This document shows positions 26,314 to 35,125 of a DNA stretch of 64,000 bases, piece by piece. This DNA is from Aquabacterium soli. Lineage in GTDB: Bacteria > Pseudomonadota > Gammaproteobacteria > Burkholderiales > Burkholderiaceae_C. The position numbers and the translations under genes were made by a program. Each line of letters opens with the position of its first letter. The stretch's first letter is position 1. The DNA is taken from assembly GCF_003933735.1 (NCBI RefSeq), contig NZ_RSED01000017.1, positions 23,953 to 87,952 of the forward strand. The letters are read 5' to 3'. The notes under the pieces were generated by a model. The model did not search any database. It had not been told where the DNA came from and saw nothing but the letters and a program-made list of their open reading frames with translations.

Positions 26314-26970
26314 TCAGTGCGTGCAGGCGTGACCCTGCTCGCTGACAGGCAGGCTGTCCTTGAGCACGCTGATCTGGCAGCTCGAGACCAGAAATACCTG
26401 GTCGGAAATGGCGTTATGCCGCTCGCGATAGGCCTTGGCCACCATCTCCTTGAGGTGCCCGATGGCCTGCGCTTGCCTCGGGTCGGCGACAAGAAGCTGA
26501 TCTCGCGCCGGAATGCCCACGGCCAGTGGTTCTACGCTCCATCCCGATGCCCTGACCAGGATCGGATGGGCCAGGATCAGGCCCGAGTCGAACTGGCCAC
26601 CTGCGTCGACCGTCATGACCCCTTCGGGAGACTGTGTGGTGTTGATCGCCTGGATCTGCCGGACCATGACGGAAAGATGGCGTGCCAGCGTGCCCCGCTC
26701 CTTCCAGCAGGCGGCCTGGCTGGCAGGCACCCGGAAGTACGACAGGACGCTTTTCTTGTTCTCTGCGAAGACGGCGGTCAGCTCTTCGTTGATGTCCTGG
26801 GTGGGGGTGACCTTGCCGCCCTTCGGGGCGAACTGCGCTGCAGCGGCCGCACGCTTCCAGACGGTGGGCACGATCTGGGATGGATCGACGCCCTTGGGCA
26901 ACTCACAGGCCCATGCGGCCATGCCTGCCATGCTCAACGCGGCTGCGCACGCCGTCGCGTGCCACCTCAT
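26314..26970 (-). CDS. Secreted hypothetical protein
   Basis: A 218-residue protein with a signal peptide (about 1-21, ending AAWA) and no family I recognise. A lipobox is absent because Trp precedes the first Cys. The mature part has three more cysteines (AACWKE, SSCQIS, HACTH). The ATG is preceded by GGGGAGG and overlaps the stop of the 84-residue gene (ATGA). It is 4 bases upstream of tag, so three genes appear co-transcribed. Confidence 0.72.
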   Translation of the reverse strand: MRWHATACAAALSMAGMAAWACELPKGVDPSQIVPTVWKRAAAAAQFAPKGGKVTPTQDINEELTAVFAENKKSVLSYFRVPASQAACWKERGTLARHLSVMVRQIQAINTTQSPEGVMTVDAGGQFDSGLILAHPILVRASGWSVEPLAVGIPARDQLLVADPRQAQAIGHLKEMVAKAYRERHNAISDQVFLVSSCQISVLKDSLPVSEQGHACTH

Positions 26971-27221
26971 GATCCTCCCCGCCAGCCTCTGGAAAATGGG
27001 TCGATGAGCAACTGAGCGCCCTCGCGAACCAGCCGCTGCACCATGGCCTTGGCGTTGTGGTCGCCGTGTACGGGCGCCAGTGTCAGGGCGATCTCGTCGG
27101 CGTTCTCGGCCACGCCCTGGCCGTCTTCCAGCCGCACGCGCAGGCCGGAGTCGTGGGTGGCGAGGTTGGCCATCTGGTCCAGGTCCCAGCGGGCCTGCCA
27201 GAGGGTGTGTTTTGTGCTCAT
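26967..27221 (-). CDS. Small hypothetical protein, 84 residues
   Basis: An acidic-to-neutral 84-residue cytoplasmic protein without membrane segments. I do not recognise it. Its TGA overlaps the ATG of the following secreted-protein gene in an ATGA junction, which supports real translation. The ribosome site before the ATG is weak. It is divergent from a GNAT gene 59 bases away. Confidence 0.6.
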   Translation of the reverse strand: MSTKHTLWQARWDLDQMANLATHDSGLRVRLEDGQGVAENADEIALTLAPVHGDHNAKAMVQRLVREGAQLLIDPFSRGWRGGS

Positions 27222-27280
27222 GCGCCAATGGTAGATCAGCAGGCGCTGCGTTTCGCCCGGCGCCGTTGGACAATACGGGC

Positions 27281-27763
27281 ATGTGGACCGAGATCATCCA
27301 GGCCGACCTGGGCCATCCTGAGCACGCCGATGCCGTCGTGGCGCTGCTAGATATTTACGCACGCGACGAGATGGGCGGCGGGCAAGCACTGCCCGACCAT
27401 GTGCGGCGCAACCTGGTGCCAGAGCTGCGCAAGCGACCGGGTGTGCATGTGGTGCTGGCCTATGTGGGCGAGGAGCCCGCCGGGCTGGCAATCTGCATGG
27501 AGGGGTTTTCCACCTTCGCGTGCGAGCCTCTGCTGAACCTGCACGACATCGTCGTGGCGCCGGCGCACCGCGGCACCGGTGTAAGCAAGCAGTTGCTGGC
27601 CGAGGTGGAGCGCATCGCCCGCGAGCGTGGCTGCTGCAAGATCACCCTGGAGGTGCTGGAGGGCAACACCGTGGCGCAGACCGCCTACCGCCGTGCGGGG
27701 TTCGAGGGTTACCAGCTCGATCCGCGGATGGGGCGCGCGCTGTTCTGGCAGAAGAAGCTGTGA
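27281..27763 (+). CDS. GNAT-family N-acetyltransferase
   Basis: A 160-residue acetyl-CoA-dependent N-acetyltransferase. Motif A is LHDIVVAPAHRGTGVSKQLL, with the acetyl-CoA-binding HRGTG loop; motif B follows (CKITLEVLEGNTVAQTAYRRAGF). The acceptor cannot be inferred. It is one of the few plus-strand genes in a minus-strand region and converges on the small gene at 27771. Confidence 0.9.
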   Translation: MWTEIIQADLGHPEHADAVVALLDIYARDEMGGGQALPDHVRRNLVPELRKRPGVHVVLAYVGEEPAGLAICMEGFSTFACEPLLNLHDIVVAPAHRGTGVSKQLLAEVERIARERGCCKITLEVLEGNTVAQTAYRRAGFEGYQLDPRMGRALFWQKKL

Positions 27764-27770
27764 GACTGGC

Positions 27771-27950
27771 TCAGGCTACCTCGATGACCTGAGCGAAGCC
27801 TTCGTCCAGGCCCGGCGGTTCCATCGCGGCGAAGACGTTGCGGATGGCCTGTTCATCAACGATTTCGTCTGGCGGCCGCCCACGGTTGCGCTCGGGCGTC
27901 ACGACCCGGCCGGTATCGGTCTGCAGAAAGTGGTCCGGGTTGATGTGCAT
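27771..27950 (-). CDS. Small hypothetical protein, 59 residues
   Basis: An acidic 59-residue frame with a soluble protein composition, beginning MHINPDHFLQTD. It lies 23 bases downstream of the PdxH-like gene on the same strand. There is no clear ribosome site and I do not recognise a family, so it may be a chance frame. Confidence 0.45.
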   Translation of the reverse strand: MHINPDHFLQTDTGRVVTPERNRGRPPDEIVDEQAIRNVFAAMEPPGLDEGFAQVIEVA

Positions 27951-27973
27951 GTGTGAGCGTAGGGCGCTGCGCT

Positions 27974-28552
27974 TCAGGGCTGCAGAAAGCGCTGGTGCCA
28001 TTGCCCATCCACCATTGCATGGGCCGTCCGGCGGTGCAGGCGGTTTTCCTTGAACTCAAGGAACTCGATGTACTCAGGCCGCAGCCTGAAGCCGCCCCAG
28101 TCGTCGGGGCGGGGGATGTCGGCCTCACCGAAACCGGCCACAGCCCTTGCATACGTGCCTTCCAGCGACTCAAGGCTGTCGAGCGCACAGCTCTGGCTGA
28201 ACGTGACGGTGGCGATCTGGGCATCCCTCAGTCGGCTGGCCCAATGCGCATCGGCCTCTTGCGGAAGCAGTGGCTCGCACAGGCCCTTGATCCGGATCTG
28301 CCTGGCCACGTGCTCCCACCACAGCGTGATGGCGGCCTTGGGGTTGCGCGCGATGTCGTGCGCCTTGCCGGAGCCCAGGTGCGTGCAGAAGACGAAACCG
28401 GTGTCCTCGGCCTCTTTCAGGTCGACGAAGCGGGCGTTGGGGTAGCCGTCTGCATCCACGGTCGACACGCACACGGCGTTGCGGTGCTTCAGCGTGCCTT
28501 CGCGTTTGGCCTGGTGCCAGATCTCTTTGAAGAGATCGATGGGTTTGGACAT
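27974..28552 (-). CDS. Pyridoxamine 5'-phosphate oxidase family protein
   Basis: A 192-residue FMN-binding split-barrel protein. The N-terminal half shows the PNPOx core (RNAVCVSTVDADGYPNARFVDLKE), and the C-terminal part WGGFRLRPEYIEFLEF plus a WHQRFLQP end resembles PdxH. PdxH oxidises pyridoxine and pyridoxamine phosphates to pyridoxal phosphate. It is shorter than typical PdxH (about 215), so a related oxidase is possible. It lies 13 bases downstream of the VOC gene. Confidence 0.85.
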   Translation of the reverse strand: MSKPIDLFKEIWHQAKREGTLKHRNAVCVSTVDADGYPNARFVDLKEAEDTGFVFCTHLGSGKAHDIARNPKAAITLWWEHVARQIRIKGLCEPLLPQEADAHWASRLRDAQIATVTFSQSCALDSLESLEGTYARAVAGFGEADIPRPDDWGGFRLRPEYIEFLEFKENRLHRRTAHAMVDGQWHQRFLQP

Positions 28553-28565
28553 GGGTGTCAGTCTT

Positions 28566-28955
28566 TCATGCCACTTGTGTACCGACCCACCATGTGGTGC
28601 CACCTGCATCCCGGAAGCCGCCCCGCTTGTCTTCATCATCCTTCTTGACAGGCTCCTGCACGGCGGTGGCGCCGGCCTCGATGGCGCGGCGGTAGGTCTC
28701 GTCCACATCGGGCACGTAGATGTGCACATGCGCAGGCACGGCGCCCCAGCCCTCCAGCGAATCGGCCAGCATCAGCACCGTGTCGTCGATGCGCACCTCG
28801 GCGTGCCTGAGCCGGCCGTTGTCACCCGGCACGATGCGCAGGCGCTCTGCATCGAACACCTTCACCAGGAAATCAAGGGTGGCCGCAGCGCCGTCGATGA
28901 CCAAGTAGGGTGCTACGGAGGTGTACTGCTGGGGCTTGTAGGCAGGGTGGGGCAT
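28566..28955 (-). CDS. VOC-family (glyoxalase/bleomycin-resistance fold) protein
   Basis: A 129-residue cytoplasmic protein with the PhnB-like arrangement: YTSVAPYLVIDGAAATLDFL, then RHAEVRIDDTVLMLADS and a closing RDAGGTTWWVGTQ. Such proteins bind small molecules or metals; the substrate is unknown. The ATG at 28955 has CAGGAG 6 bases upstream. Confidence 0.87.
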   Translation of the reverse strand: MPHPAYKPQQYTSVAPYLVIDGAAATLDFLVKVFDAERLRIVPGDNGRLRHAEVRIDDTVLMLADSLEGWGAVPAHVHIYVPDVDETYRRAIEAGATAVQEPVKKDDEDKRGGFRDAGGTTWWVGTQVA

Positions 28956-29016
28956 GGCGAACTCCTGGAGTCGACGGATCTGGTGATCGTAGCCTTGATG
29001 AATCACCCCACCTGTG

Positions 29017-29796
29017 TCATTCGACGAACTTGTCTTTCAGCGCCAGCTTGGCGATGCTTCGGGGCAGGTGCGTCAGCACACCCTTGGTACCATCGAAGCG
29101 GTACTTGAAATACTCGCCGGCGTGGTTGCGGGCGTACACGGTCCTGGTGTAGTTCTGGTGCTTGTCGAGGAATTCCCTGTCGTGGATGACGGTGGCGTCC
29201 TTGCCGGAGAAAACGGGGCCCTCCACCGTGGCCGGCACGCGCAGCCCCAGGTAGGCCTCGTCGAACGCTTGCCGCAAGCCTGCGAGCAGCGCGCGCTGGT
29301 AGGCCGCGGCCGATTTGAGAACCTGCCATCCGATGGGCAGGACGACCGCCGCCAGAGCGCTCATCCACAGCGCGAAAGCGCGGCGCGATGACGTGTCTTC
29401 CACATAACGCTCCTCACCGTCGATGAACACCATCCTTGTGCTGCCCGAGCGCAGGTAGAACGGGATGCGGGGCTCTTCCAGCAGCCTCAAGGTCGCCGGT
29501 TTCCCCGGCAGCTCGTCGTACATCACGGGAAAGCACGGCAGGTGTACATCCCGCTGGCGTGCGCCATCCTGGATGCGCGCGATGACGGCATGCTTCGACC
29601 GCCCTACGCGCTGGCACCCGTGCAACTGGATGAGCGGCACGGTCTTCTCTTCCAACGCCCATATCGGCGGCACCGGCAGGAAGATGTCCCGCACCGCCGT
29701 GTGCATCGTGCTGAGCAACAGGTACGCCAAGGGCAACATGACCACCATGAAGAGCCCGTACAGCACCACCTGGAAGGGCTTGATCTGCTGCTTCAC
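29017..29796 (-). CDS. Membrane protein of unknown function
   Basis: A 259-residue protein with a hydrophobic segment at about 9-32 and another at about 143-160, leaving a probable periplasmic domain of about 110 residues and a cytoplasmic C-terminal tail. I recognise no family. The Arg/Lys distribution agrees with this topology. It lies 25 bases downstream of the secreted-protein gene at 29822. Confidence 0.68.
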   Translation of the reverse strand: MKQQIKPFQVVLYGLFMVVMLPLAYLLLSTMHTAVRDIFLPVPPIWALEEKTVPLIQLHGCQRVGRSKHAVIARIQDGARQRDVHLPCFPVMYDELPGKPATLRLLEEPRIPFYLRSGSTRMVFIDGEERYVEDTSSRRAFALWMSALAAVVLPIGWQVLKSAAAYQRALLAGLRQAFDEAYLGLRVPATVEGPVFSGKDATVIHDREFLDKHQNYTRTVYARNHAGEYFKYRFDGTKGVLTHLPRSIAKLALKDKFVE

Positions 29797-29821
29797 GGCT
29801 CACTCAGGAGATGCCCGGGCA

Positions 29822-30334
29822 TCACTGGGCGGTGATGACCTGCGCCAGCGTTTGTCGCGCGATGGATTCACACAGGCTGTTCATGCCCTGGAACGCATTG
29901 GCCGAATAGTCCTCAGCGCTGTAGTCCTTGCCGCGAAAGCTCAGCTTGGTGGCCAGCTTGTCCTTGCCCGAGAAAGCGCCGAACAGCGATCGCGCGGCGG
30001 GGTGGCGCTGGTGGTATTCCTTGATGGAGACCTGCACGGTCTCTGTGGCGGACACGGTGTGCCCCTTGGCGAGTGCTTCTGCCTGGTAGGTCTTTTCGAT
30101 CAACGGGGCGACCTTGGCGTTCTCCTCACAATTGCCGCAATCCCAGCGAACGGTGATGTTGGGTACGACTTTGCTGGCGCTGTTGCCGGTGCTCGCTGCA
30201 GATGGGCTTGTGGACGGCTCTGCTTGAGAGGCAGAGGTGGCCTGGGCGTTTGAAGCGGGGGCTTCCTGGGCGATGGCCAGTGTAGGCGCAAGGGTGCTGA
30301 TAAGGATCGCAGCGGCGAGTGCGTTGAGGTTCAT
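29822..30334 (-). CDS. Secreted hypothetical protein
   Basis: A 170-residue protein with a signal peptide (about 1-22, ending AIAQ), a low-complexity Ala/Ser/Pro stretch (about 23-55) and a compact domain holding WDCGNCEEN and a further Cys near the end (SLCESIA). No family is recognised. It is followed directly by the membrane-protein gene. Confidence 0.68.
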   Translation of the reverse strand: MNLNALAAAILISTLAPTLAIAQEAPASNAQATSASQAEPSTSPSAASTGNSASKVVPNITVRWDCGNCEENAKVAPLIEKTYQAEALAKGHTVSATETVQVSIKEYHQRHPAARSLFGAFSGKDKLATKLSFRGKDYSAEDYSANAFQGMNSLCESIARQTLAQVITAQ

Positions 30335-30387
30335 GTCGAGGGCTTGTGGGTTCTATCGGATCAATGGGATGATGAATGTGCCAGGGC

Positions 30388-31032
30388 TCAAGCAGCACTG
30401 GCCGCCGGCACGCCAGGCCCGTCTGGCGGGTACTTGAGGAACTCGGATTCTTGCTCCAGCCGTGCAGACAGTGCCGCCAGAGCAGGGTGGTGGCTCGCAT
30501 CCACCTCATGCGCGAGCATGGACTGCGTGAACTGCCAGGCCACGGCGGCGCTGATCACTGCTTGGCTGTGCTTGCCTTTGAACAGCGCGGGCCGCTGTTT
30601 CACTTGGTCTTCCAGAGCGGCATAGGCTGCCAGCAATTGGCCCCGGACGCGTTGCACCCAGGGTTCGTGCTGCGCGGCCGCCGGGCGCAGCTGGCGCTCG
30701 TAGACCATCTGCACGCTCTTCTCGCAGGCCGCCAACGCCAAGCCTACGGCCCGGAACTCCGCGAGCAATGTGGCTGGGTCGGTTGACCACAGCGAGCGAC
30801 CGCTCGTGTGCGCTGCCTCCACGTACTGCAGGATCAATGACGAATCCATCAGCACCGTGCCGTCGTCGGCGATCAGCGTGGGCGCCTTCACCACGGGGTT
30901 GATGGCCTGGAAGCGCTCGAAGGTGCTGAAGACGGAGACTGATTCGTGCTCGAATGGCACGCCCAACAGATCCAGCGAGATCGCCACGCGGCGCACGTAG
31001 GGCGAATCGAGCATGCCGATGAGTTTCATCAT
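30388..31032 (-). CDS. Glutathione S-transferase family protein
   Basis: A 214-residue protein with a thioredoxin-like N domain (MKLIGMLDSPYVRRVAISL; glutathione-site Ser9/Tyr region, NPVVKAPTLIADDG, MDSSLILQY) and an all-helical C domain. The pattern resembles the YibF-like group. The substrate is unknown. AGGA precedes the double ATG. Confidence 0.9.
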   Translation of the reverse strand: MMKLIGMLDSPYVRRVAISLDLLGVPFEHESVSVFSTFERFQAINPVVKAPTLIADDGTVLMDSSLILQYVEAAHTSGRSLWSTDPATLLAEFRAVGLALAACEKSVQMVYERQLRPAAAQHEPWVQRVRGQLLAAYAALEDQVKQRPALFKGKHSQAVISAAVAWQFTQSMLAHEVDASHHPALAALSARLEQESEFLKYPPDGPGVPAASAA

Positions 31033-31065
31033 GGTGTCCTTGCAGTTGGCTCTGAAGGCGCCCGC

Positions 31066-31686
31066 CTACTTCAGCACGCGCCCGATTTTCATCTGCTCGA
31101 TGATGCCTTGCACCATCAATTGAGCGCGCTCCACAGGCTTCTCGTCATTGTGGAGCCACACCCCGTGCATGGTGGACGACGTGACGGACCAGTTGAGCCG
31201 GCCGGTTCGCAAGTCGATGAGATCCCAGTTGACTTCGTAGATCGGCGGGCCATCGCCATATCGATGGATCAGTTTGGGAAACATGACGAGCCGATGGCTG
31301 GCACCAGACGCTGATTCAACGCTCGCATTGTCCTGGATCACCTCTGCCACGGGCACAGAGATGCCTGTTCTCAGATAGCCCGTCTGGGTGGAGCCCAGGC
31401 TGAAGCTCGCCATGTAGGGCGAATCCAGCGATGACAGCTGGCGGCTCTGGACGCCATGGCTGCTCAGCTCATCCTTCAACTGGCGCTCCAGCTCGCGTAG
31501 GAAGTTCTTGCCAAGCGATTGCTCGCGGACATCCAGGAACGAGTAGATGAACAACGATGTGACCGGCTGGGTGCCGGAATAAATCGGAGTGGATTCATTG
31601 AATCTGGGCTTGGACGCGCACGCGCTCAATCCCACGGCCAGGATGACGGCCAGCAAGGTCCACCACGCTCTTCTGTTCATGCTCAT
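31066..31686 (-). CDS. Lipoprotein, paralogue of the next upstream gene
   Basis: A 206-residue predicted lipoprotein with lipobox LSAC. It shares IYSFLDVRE, WDLIDLRTGRLNWS and a matching C-terminal helix with the protein at 31683-32267 (YSFLDLRD, WDLIDVRTDRVVWS), so the two are tandem duplicates. No known family is evident. Its ATG overlaps the upstream stop in an ATGA junction, which supports translational coupling. Confidence 0.8.
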   Translation of the reverse strand: MSMNRRAWWTLLAVILAVGLSACASKPRFNESTPIYSGTQPVTSLFIYSFLDVREQSLGKNFLRELERQLKDELSSHGVQSRQLSSLDSPYMASFSLGSTQTGYLRTGISVPVAEVIQDNASVESASGASHRLVMFPKLIHRYGDGPPIYEVNWDLIDLRTGRLNWSVTSSTMHGVWLHNDEKPVERAQLMVQGIIEQMKIGRVLK

Positions 31687-32267
31687 ATCAATTCACCTTT
31701 CTTCATTTCCTTGATCACGCTGTCGACAATAACCTTGGACCGCTCGTGAGGCTCCTCGTCGGCTTTCCACAGGGTCAGGTGCCTGCCCTCGGAAATGCTT
31801 GACCAGACGACGCGATCGGTCCTCACGTCGATGAGGTCCCAGCGGATCTCGTAGTTCTTCCAGGCACCGGCCGGTGCGATCCTTCTAGGGAAGATGACGA
31901 TGCGGTAATCGTTCCCCAATGCCTTTTCACGGTAGGCATTGCTTTCAATCGTCTGCCGGATGGGAACGGCCATGCCGCCGTTGGTCAAGGCATACGATCG
32001 CCCGATCTCGCTGTCCCGAAAGCGAAGCACCTTCAGCGTGACGGCCGAGGCCTCAAACGCCGCGGTGAGCTGCCTGTCGAGCTCGTCCAGCATCGATGGG
32101 CCGAATTCGGGATCACGCAGATCGAGGAACGAATAGGCGTAGACCTTGGTGTTCCTGAGCGAGAGGCCGGCAGGGGCTGGGCTCACGGAGGTGAACGAGT
32201 TTGTTGCGCAACCGGCCATGGCCGATGCGGTCGCGGCGATGAACAGCCGGCGGGATAGGTACTTCAT
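31683..32267 (-). CDS. Lipoprotein, paralogue of the next downstream gene
   Basis: A 194-residue predicted lipoprotein with lipobox MAGC at residues 17-20. It aligns with the downstream product over most of its length. Both keep a YSFLDxR motif and a WDLIDxRTxR strand. The start at 32267 gives a normal lipoprotein signal and lies 7 bases after the stop of the gene at 32275. The three lipoprotein genes form an operon. Confidence 0.8.
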   Translation of the reverse strand: MKYLSRRLFIAATASAMAGCATNSFTSVSPAPAGLSLRNTKVYAYSFLDLRDPEFGPSMLDELDRQLTAAFEASAVTLKVLRFRDSEIGRSYALTNGGMAVPIRQTIESNAYREKALGNDYRIVIFPRRIAPAGAWKNYEIRWDLIDVRTDRVVWSSISEGRHLTLWKADEEPHERSKVIVDSVIKEMKKGELI

Positions 32268-32274
32268 GGAATGC

Positions 32275-33189
32275 TCACGGTTGCTTGTTGGCCACCCGCT
32301 CCTGCGGCTCCGCATCGAAGCGGTACTGCGCCGGGTTCACGAAAATCCAGACCTGGTGGGGCATCTCCCGGGATGCCGCACCCACGGTGCCGCCCCAGTT
32401 GTCCATGTTGCCTCTGAGCACGAGCCTGCCTGAGGGCTCGGTCTCGACATCACCGTAGCTGAAGCCGGCGAAGCCCGGCAGGGTGGACTTGAGAGGCTCC
32501 GCCCAGATCATCGCTACGCGCCGGCTCGGTTGCTCAGGCGCGAGGTCACGCGCGATCTCGGCGCGGATCTGGCGGAAGCCTTCCTTCAGTTCGTTCTTGA
32601 ACGCGACCAGCTTCTCCGGCGCCATGGGCTTGTCCAGCACGTCGAAACCCAGCGGCGCCGGCAGCACGTAGTGGTAATCGGCGTTCCACAGCTTGCCCTC
32701 GGGCAAGGGGTGGGACGAACTCACATAGGTGCCACTGATCACGGTGACGGTCTTGCGGCCGTCATCGGGGTAGACGATCACATAGGGGCGCAGTTGCAGG
32801 GTCTTGGGATCGGCCTGCACCGGTTGCTGGCCCCATGCGGCGGCGGCTTCGGCCAGTGCATCGATCTGCAGCAGGCTGGAGCCCTGGCTGTTCTGCGCCA
32901 TCTCCTGGCTCAGGCGCTCAATGTTGGCGCCGTTGATCAAGCCCCCGATCGGGCCAAACAGGATGCCAAGCGCCGCGCTGCCACCAGCCGTCTGCTTGAG
33001 GAACACGGAGTGGTCGGGGATCTCGATGGCGCCGGGCGACACCAGCTGGGGCGGGCGCTGCGTGCTCAAGGTCACCGGGGTCGAGCGCAGCGTGGCGGGC
33101 ACTTCCGCCACCTTGAGCCCCTGGAGGTTGCCGCAGGCCGACAGCAGAGCGGCGAGGACGGGGGCAAGCAGTGCGAGTTTGGCCTTCAT
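32275..33189 (-). CDS. Lipoprotein of unknown function
   Basis: About 304 residues with lipobox LLSAC. A glycine-rich hydrophobic stretch (SAALGILFGPIGGLINGANI) after about 70 residues may contact the membrane. The rest is soluble and unrecognised. The start could be the ATG four codons further upstream (33201). It is first of a three-gene lipoprotein operon, which suggests the products act together at the envelope. Confidence 0.72.
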   Translation of the reverse strand: MKAKLALLAPVLAALLSACGNLQGLKVAEVPATLRSTPVTLSTQRPPQLVSPGAIEIPDHSVFLKQTAGGSAALGILFGPIGGLINGANIERLSQEMAQNSQGSSLLQIDALAEAAAAWGQQPVQADPKTLQLRPYVIVYPDDGRKTVTVISGTYVSSSHPLPEGKLWNADYHYVLPAPLGFDVLDKPMAPEKLVAFKNELKEGFRQIRAEIARDLAPEQPSRRVAMIWAEPLKSTLPGFAGFSYGDVETEPSGRLVLRGNMDNWGGTVGAASREMPHQVWIFVNPAQYRFDAEPQERVANKQP

Positions 33190-33320
33190 GTGCGTTGTCA
33201 TGGGAGCGCACCGCAACGCGTCGAGCGGGTGCTCCCATCAGTCCCTGTGTTTTGTGGTTGATCAGCGAAGCCTGAATGTTAACGAATGTTGCTCGACTTC
33301 TGCATGACGCATGCGTCGTT

Positions 33321-34067
33321 TCAGCCGTTGTGCGAGAAGACGATGACACCCAGCTTGGGAATGACGATCAAGTCTTGCTCCTGCCCCGTGGTGAAGAAGC
33401 CTTCACCCTGGGCTACGGCCCTCTGGATGTCATCCCACATCGCTGGGAGATCCTCAATGCAATGGGCACCTCGCAGCAGTCGGTCTTGAGGTGTCTGCTG
33501 GTGTGCCAAGGTTTGCCAGGCGGCGTACTGGTGATAGCGGGCGCCATCACGGCCGAGGGTGGCGTCATTGAAATAGGCCAGCCCTTGCCGCTTGATGCTG
33601 GCCAGGCTCTCATCTGACAGCCTGAAGACCGCCTCACCACAGCCTTCCCGGAGGTCAGACTGCTCATCGTGGTAGATCAGGTCAGCCAGCTGGAGCTTGG
33701 CCGGAATGGCTTCTTTGTAGAGGCGCACTTGATAGTAGTCACAGCCCTGCATCGGTGCCGCGACGACGAGCGCGAGCCATGTGGCCCCCAGCCCCGCCAT
33801 AGACAGTGCGCGCGGCGGGCGCTTCTTGAAGGCCAACATGTAGGCCCAATGCGCCAGGTCACCTACGGCCTTGGTCAAACTGTGGGCGATCCAGAAGAAG
33901 AGACCCAAGGCCCCGATGGCCAGGGCCAGCATCACGACGGTGAGCAAGTACCCCACGGCTATGCGTGTCGCAGGCTTGATGTGATGAGCCCACGCGAGAG
34001 CGCCCTGGCTAGCGGTCTGTGCATCCCTCATCTCCCTGATGACGTGGTTTGATGTTGTTGTCGTCAC
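33321..34067 (-). CDS. Membrane protein of unknown function
   Basis: A 248-residue protein with hydrophobic segments at about 37-60 and 90-108 and a C-terminal domain of about 140 residues containing two or three cysteines (GCDYYQ, GCGEAVF, GAHCIED). I recognise no family. It is 131 bases upstream of the lipoprotein operon on the same strand, without a visible terminator between them. Confidence 0.68.
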   Translation of the reverse strand: MTTTTSNHVIREMRDAQTASQGALAWAHHIKPATRIAVGYLLTVVMLALAIGALGLFFWIAHSLTKAVGDLAHWAYMLAFKKRPPRALSMAGLGATWLALVVAAPMQGCDYYQVRLYKEAIPAKLQLADLIYHDEQSDLREGCGEAVFRLSDESLASIKRQGLAYFNDATLGRDGARYHQYAAWQTLAHQQTPQDRLLRGAHCIEDLPAMWDDIQRAVAQGEGFFTTGQEQDLIVIPKLGVIVFSHNG

Positions 34068-34368
34068 TGTAAGTCAAACGCCATGCTGGAGATCAAAGAG
34101 CGGCCTGCAAAGCACTGCATCCTTGCGCGCAAGGCTTTGAACTCTGCACGGCGAAGCTTTTGTTCATGCGCTCAAGCATCTGAAGGCGGGCCGCAAGGCG
34201 TTGATCCCGGCGGCCACGGCTGAGAGGCTCGAATGCCAAGGCCGGTGTACTCGGGCCGCAAGGCAAAAGAACTGGCGCGCAAGCCTGGCCAAAGCATGGC
34301 GCGAGCACACAGACTTGCGCCCCACGCTCCGTACCTTGCGCCCCGAGCCAAATTGGCGAACGCCCAAG
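34068..34368. other. Intergenic region with no convincing gene
   Basis: About 300 bases without a supported gene. It contains two copies of GGGCCGCAAGGC (34188-34199 and 34253-34264) and several GCGCAAG words. Short frames on both strands lack ribosome sites and family resemblance. Together with 34369-34507 (terminator and a possible tiny peptide) it separates the lipoprotein region from a lower-GC island. Confidence 0.5.
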
Positions 34369-34391
34369 AAAAAAGCCCCGCGAGTGGGGCT
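34369..34391 (-). terminator. Rho-independent terminator
   Basis: On the minus strand AGCCCC(ACTCGC)GGGGCT (34391-34374) is followed by six Ts. It would end transcripts of the low-GC genes at 34508-35575 and of the 19-residue frame at 34414. Confidence 0.8.
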
Positions 34392-34413
34392 GGTGCGCTG
34401 CGAGGGCCGAGCT

Positions 34414-34473
34414 TTAGTTCTCTGCGGCCGGGATTTTCACGCCAGGCGCCTTGCGCGAAAAGCGAGCCGCCAT
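34414..34473 (-). CDS. Possible 19-residue basic peptide
   Basis: ATG at 34473, stop TAA at 34414, peptide beginning MAARFSRKAPG and ending PAAEN. A GGGAG lies 7 bases upstream of the ATG and a terminator follows 22 bases after the stop, so it fits a tiny translated gene at the end of a transcript. It is strongly basic. It could equally be a chance frame; conservation in relatives would decide. Confidence 0.4.
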   Translation of the reverse strand: MAARFSRKAPGVKIPAAEN

Positions 34474-34507
34474 GACTTATCTCCCACGTTTTGCTGATTG
34501 TTAAGCC

Positions 34508-34966
34508 TCAACGTCTCAAAACGAGAAGAATTCCTGCAGTGGCATAAATCCCGAACAAGGCAGACCAGAAATTCTTTGCAAGATCATTGTTTGTTTTGTA
34601 GAACGCTCTTTCAACAGCTCGTTGTTTTTCGGGCAGCTTTCGAACCCACGGCTCAAACGCCTGCATCTCCAACCACGCCCAAGATGGGTATGCCAACGTT
34701 GCCACAACTGCCCAGATCGAAGCGGGTACGGGATTTGATTTGACTTTGTCTAGGAAGTCCTGTTGATAAAGCAAAAAAAGGACAAATGGTGCAGTAACCA
34801 GCGCAATATAAATCGCTGATGCCCAGTAGTTTATTGTCTGGTTTCCAAAAAAGCGCCCACTTTGCTTGTACCACTGCGGTTCGGGTTCGGGTGTTGTTGA
34901 CTCTAAAATTTTACCCGTTTCCAGGTCAGCATTGCTGGTGCCTTGATGCAATTGGTCGTTACTCAT
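34508..34966 (-). CDS. Small membrane protein of unknown function
   Basis: A 152-residue protein with hydrophilic N-terminal 45 residues and about three membrane segments (about 48-68, 78-98, 132-150). GGAGG stands 5 bases before the ATG. Codon use is more A/T-rich than in all neighbours, which suggests a horizontally acquired gene. No family is recognised. Confidence 0.72.
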   Translation of the reverse strand: MSNDQLHQGTSNADLETGKILESTTPEPEPQWYKQSGRFFGNQTINYWASAIYIALVTAPFVLFLLYQQDFLDKVKSNPVPASIWAVVATLAYPSWAWLEMQAFEPWVRKLPEKQRAVERAFYKTNNDLAKNFWSALFGIYATAGILLVLRR

Positions 34967-35125
34967 GAGTGCCTCCAGTGGTTCGAGGGTGAATATGCTC
35001 AACTGCCGTCATGAGGCCTGGGCTTGGGTAAGAGGTTTTCACCCGACCTTGCAAGATGCGTAATACCTTCGATTGCTCCCTCAGTCCGCCATGTTCGGCG
35101 GGTGAAGGGAGGCGGGTGATGCTTT

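Noticed and set aside
34233..34475. 80-codon plus-strand frame in the intergenic region
   Set aside because: No ribosome site, no family resemblance, and it overlaps a terminator on the other strand.
34500..34514. GTTAAGC next to CCTCAAC, resembling integron attC core sites
   Set aside because: The two cores lie too close together for an attC site, and no integrase or cassette array is visible.
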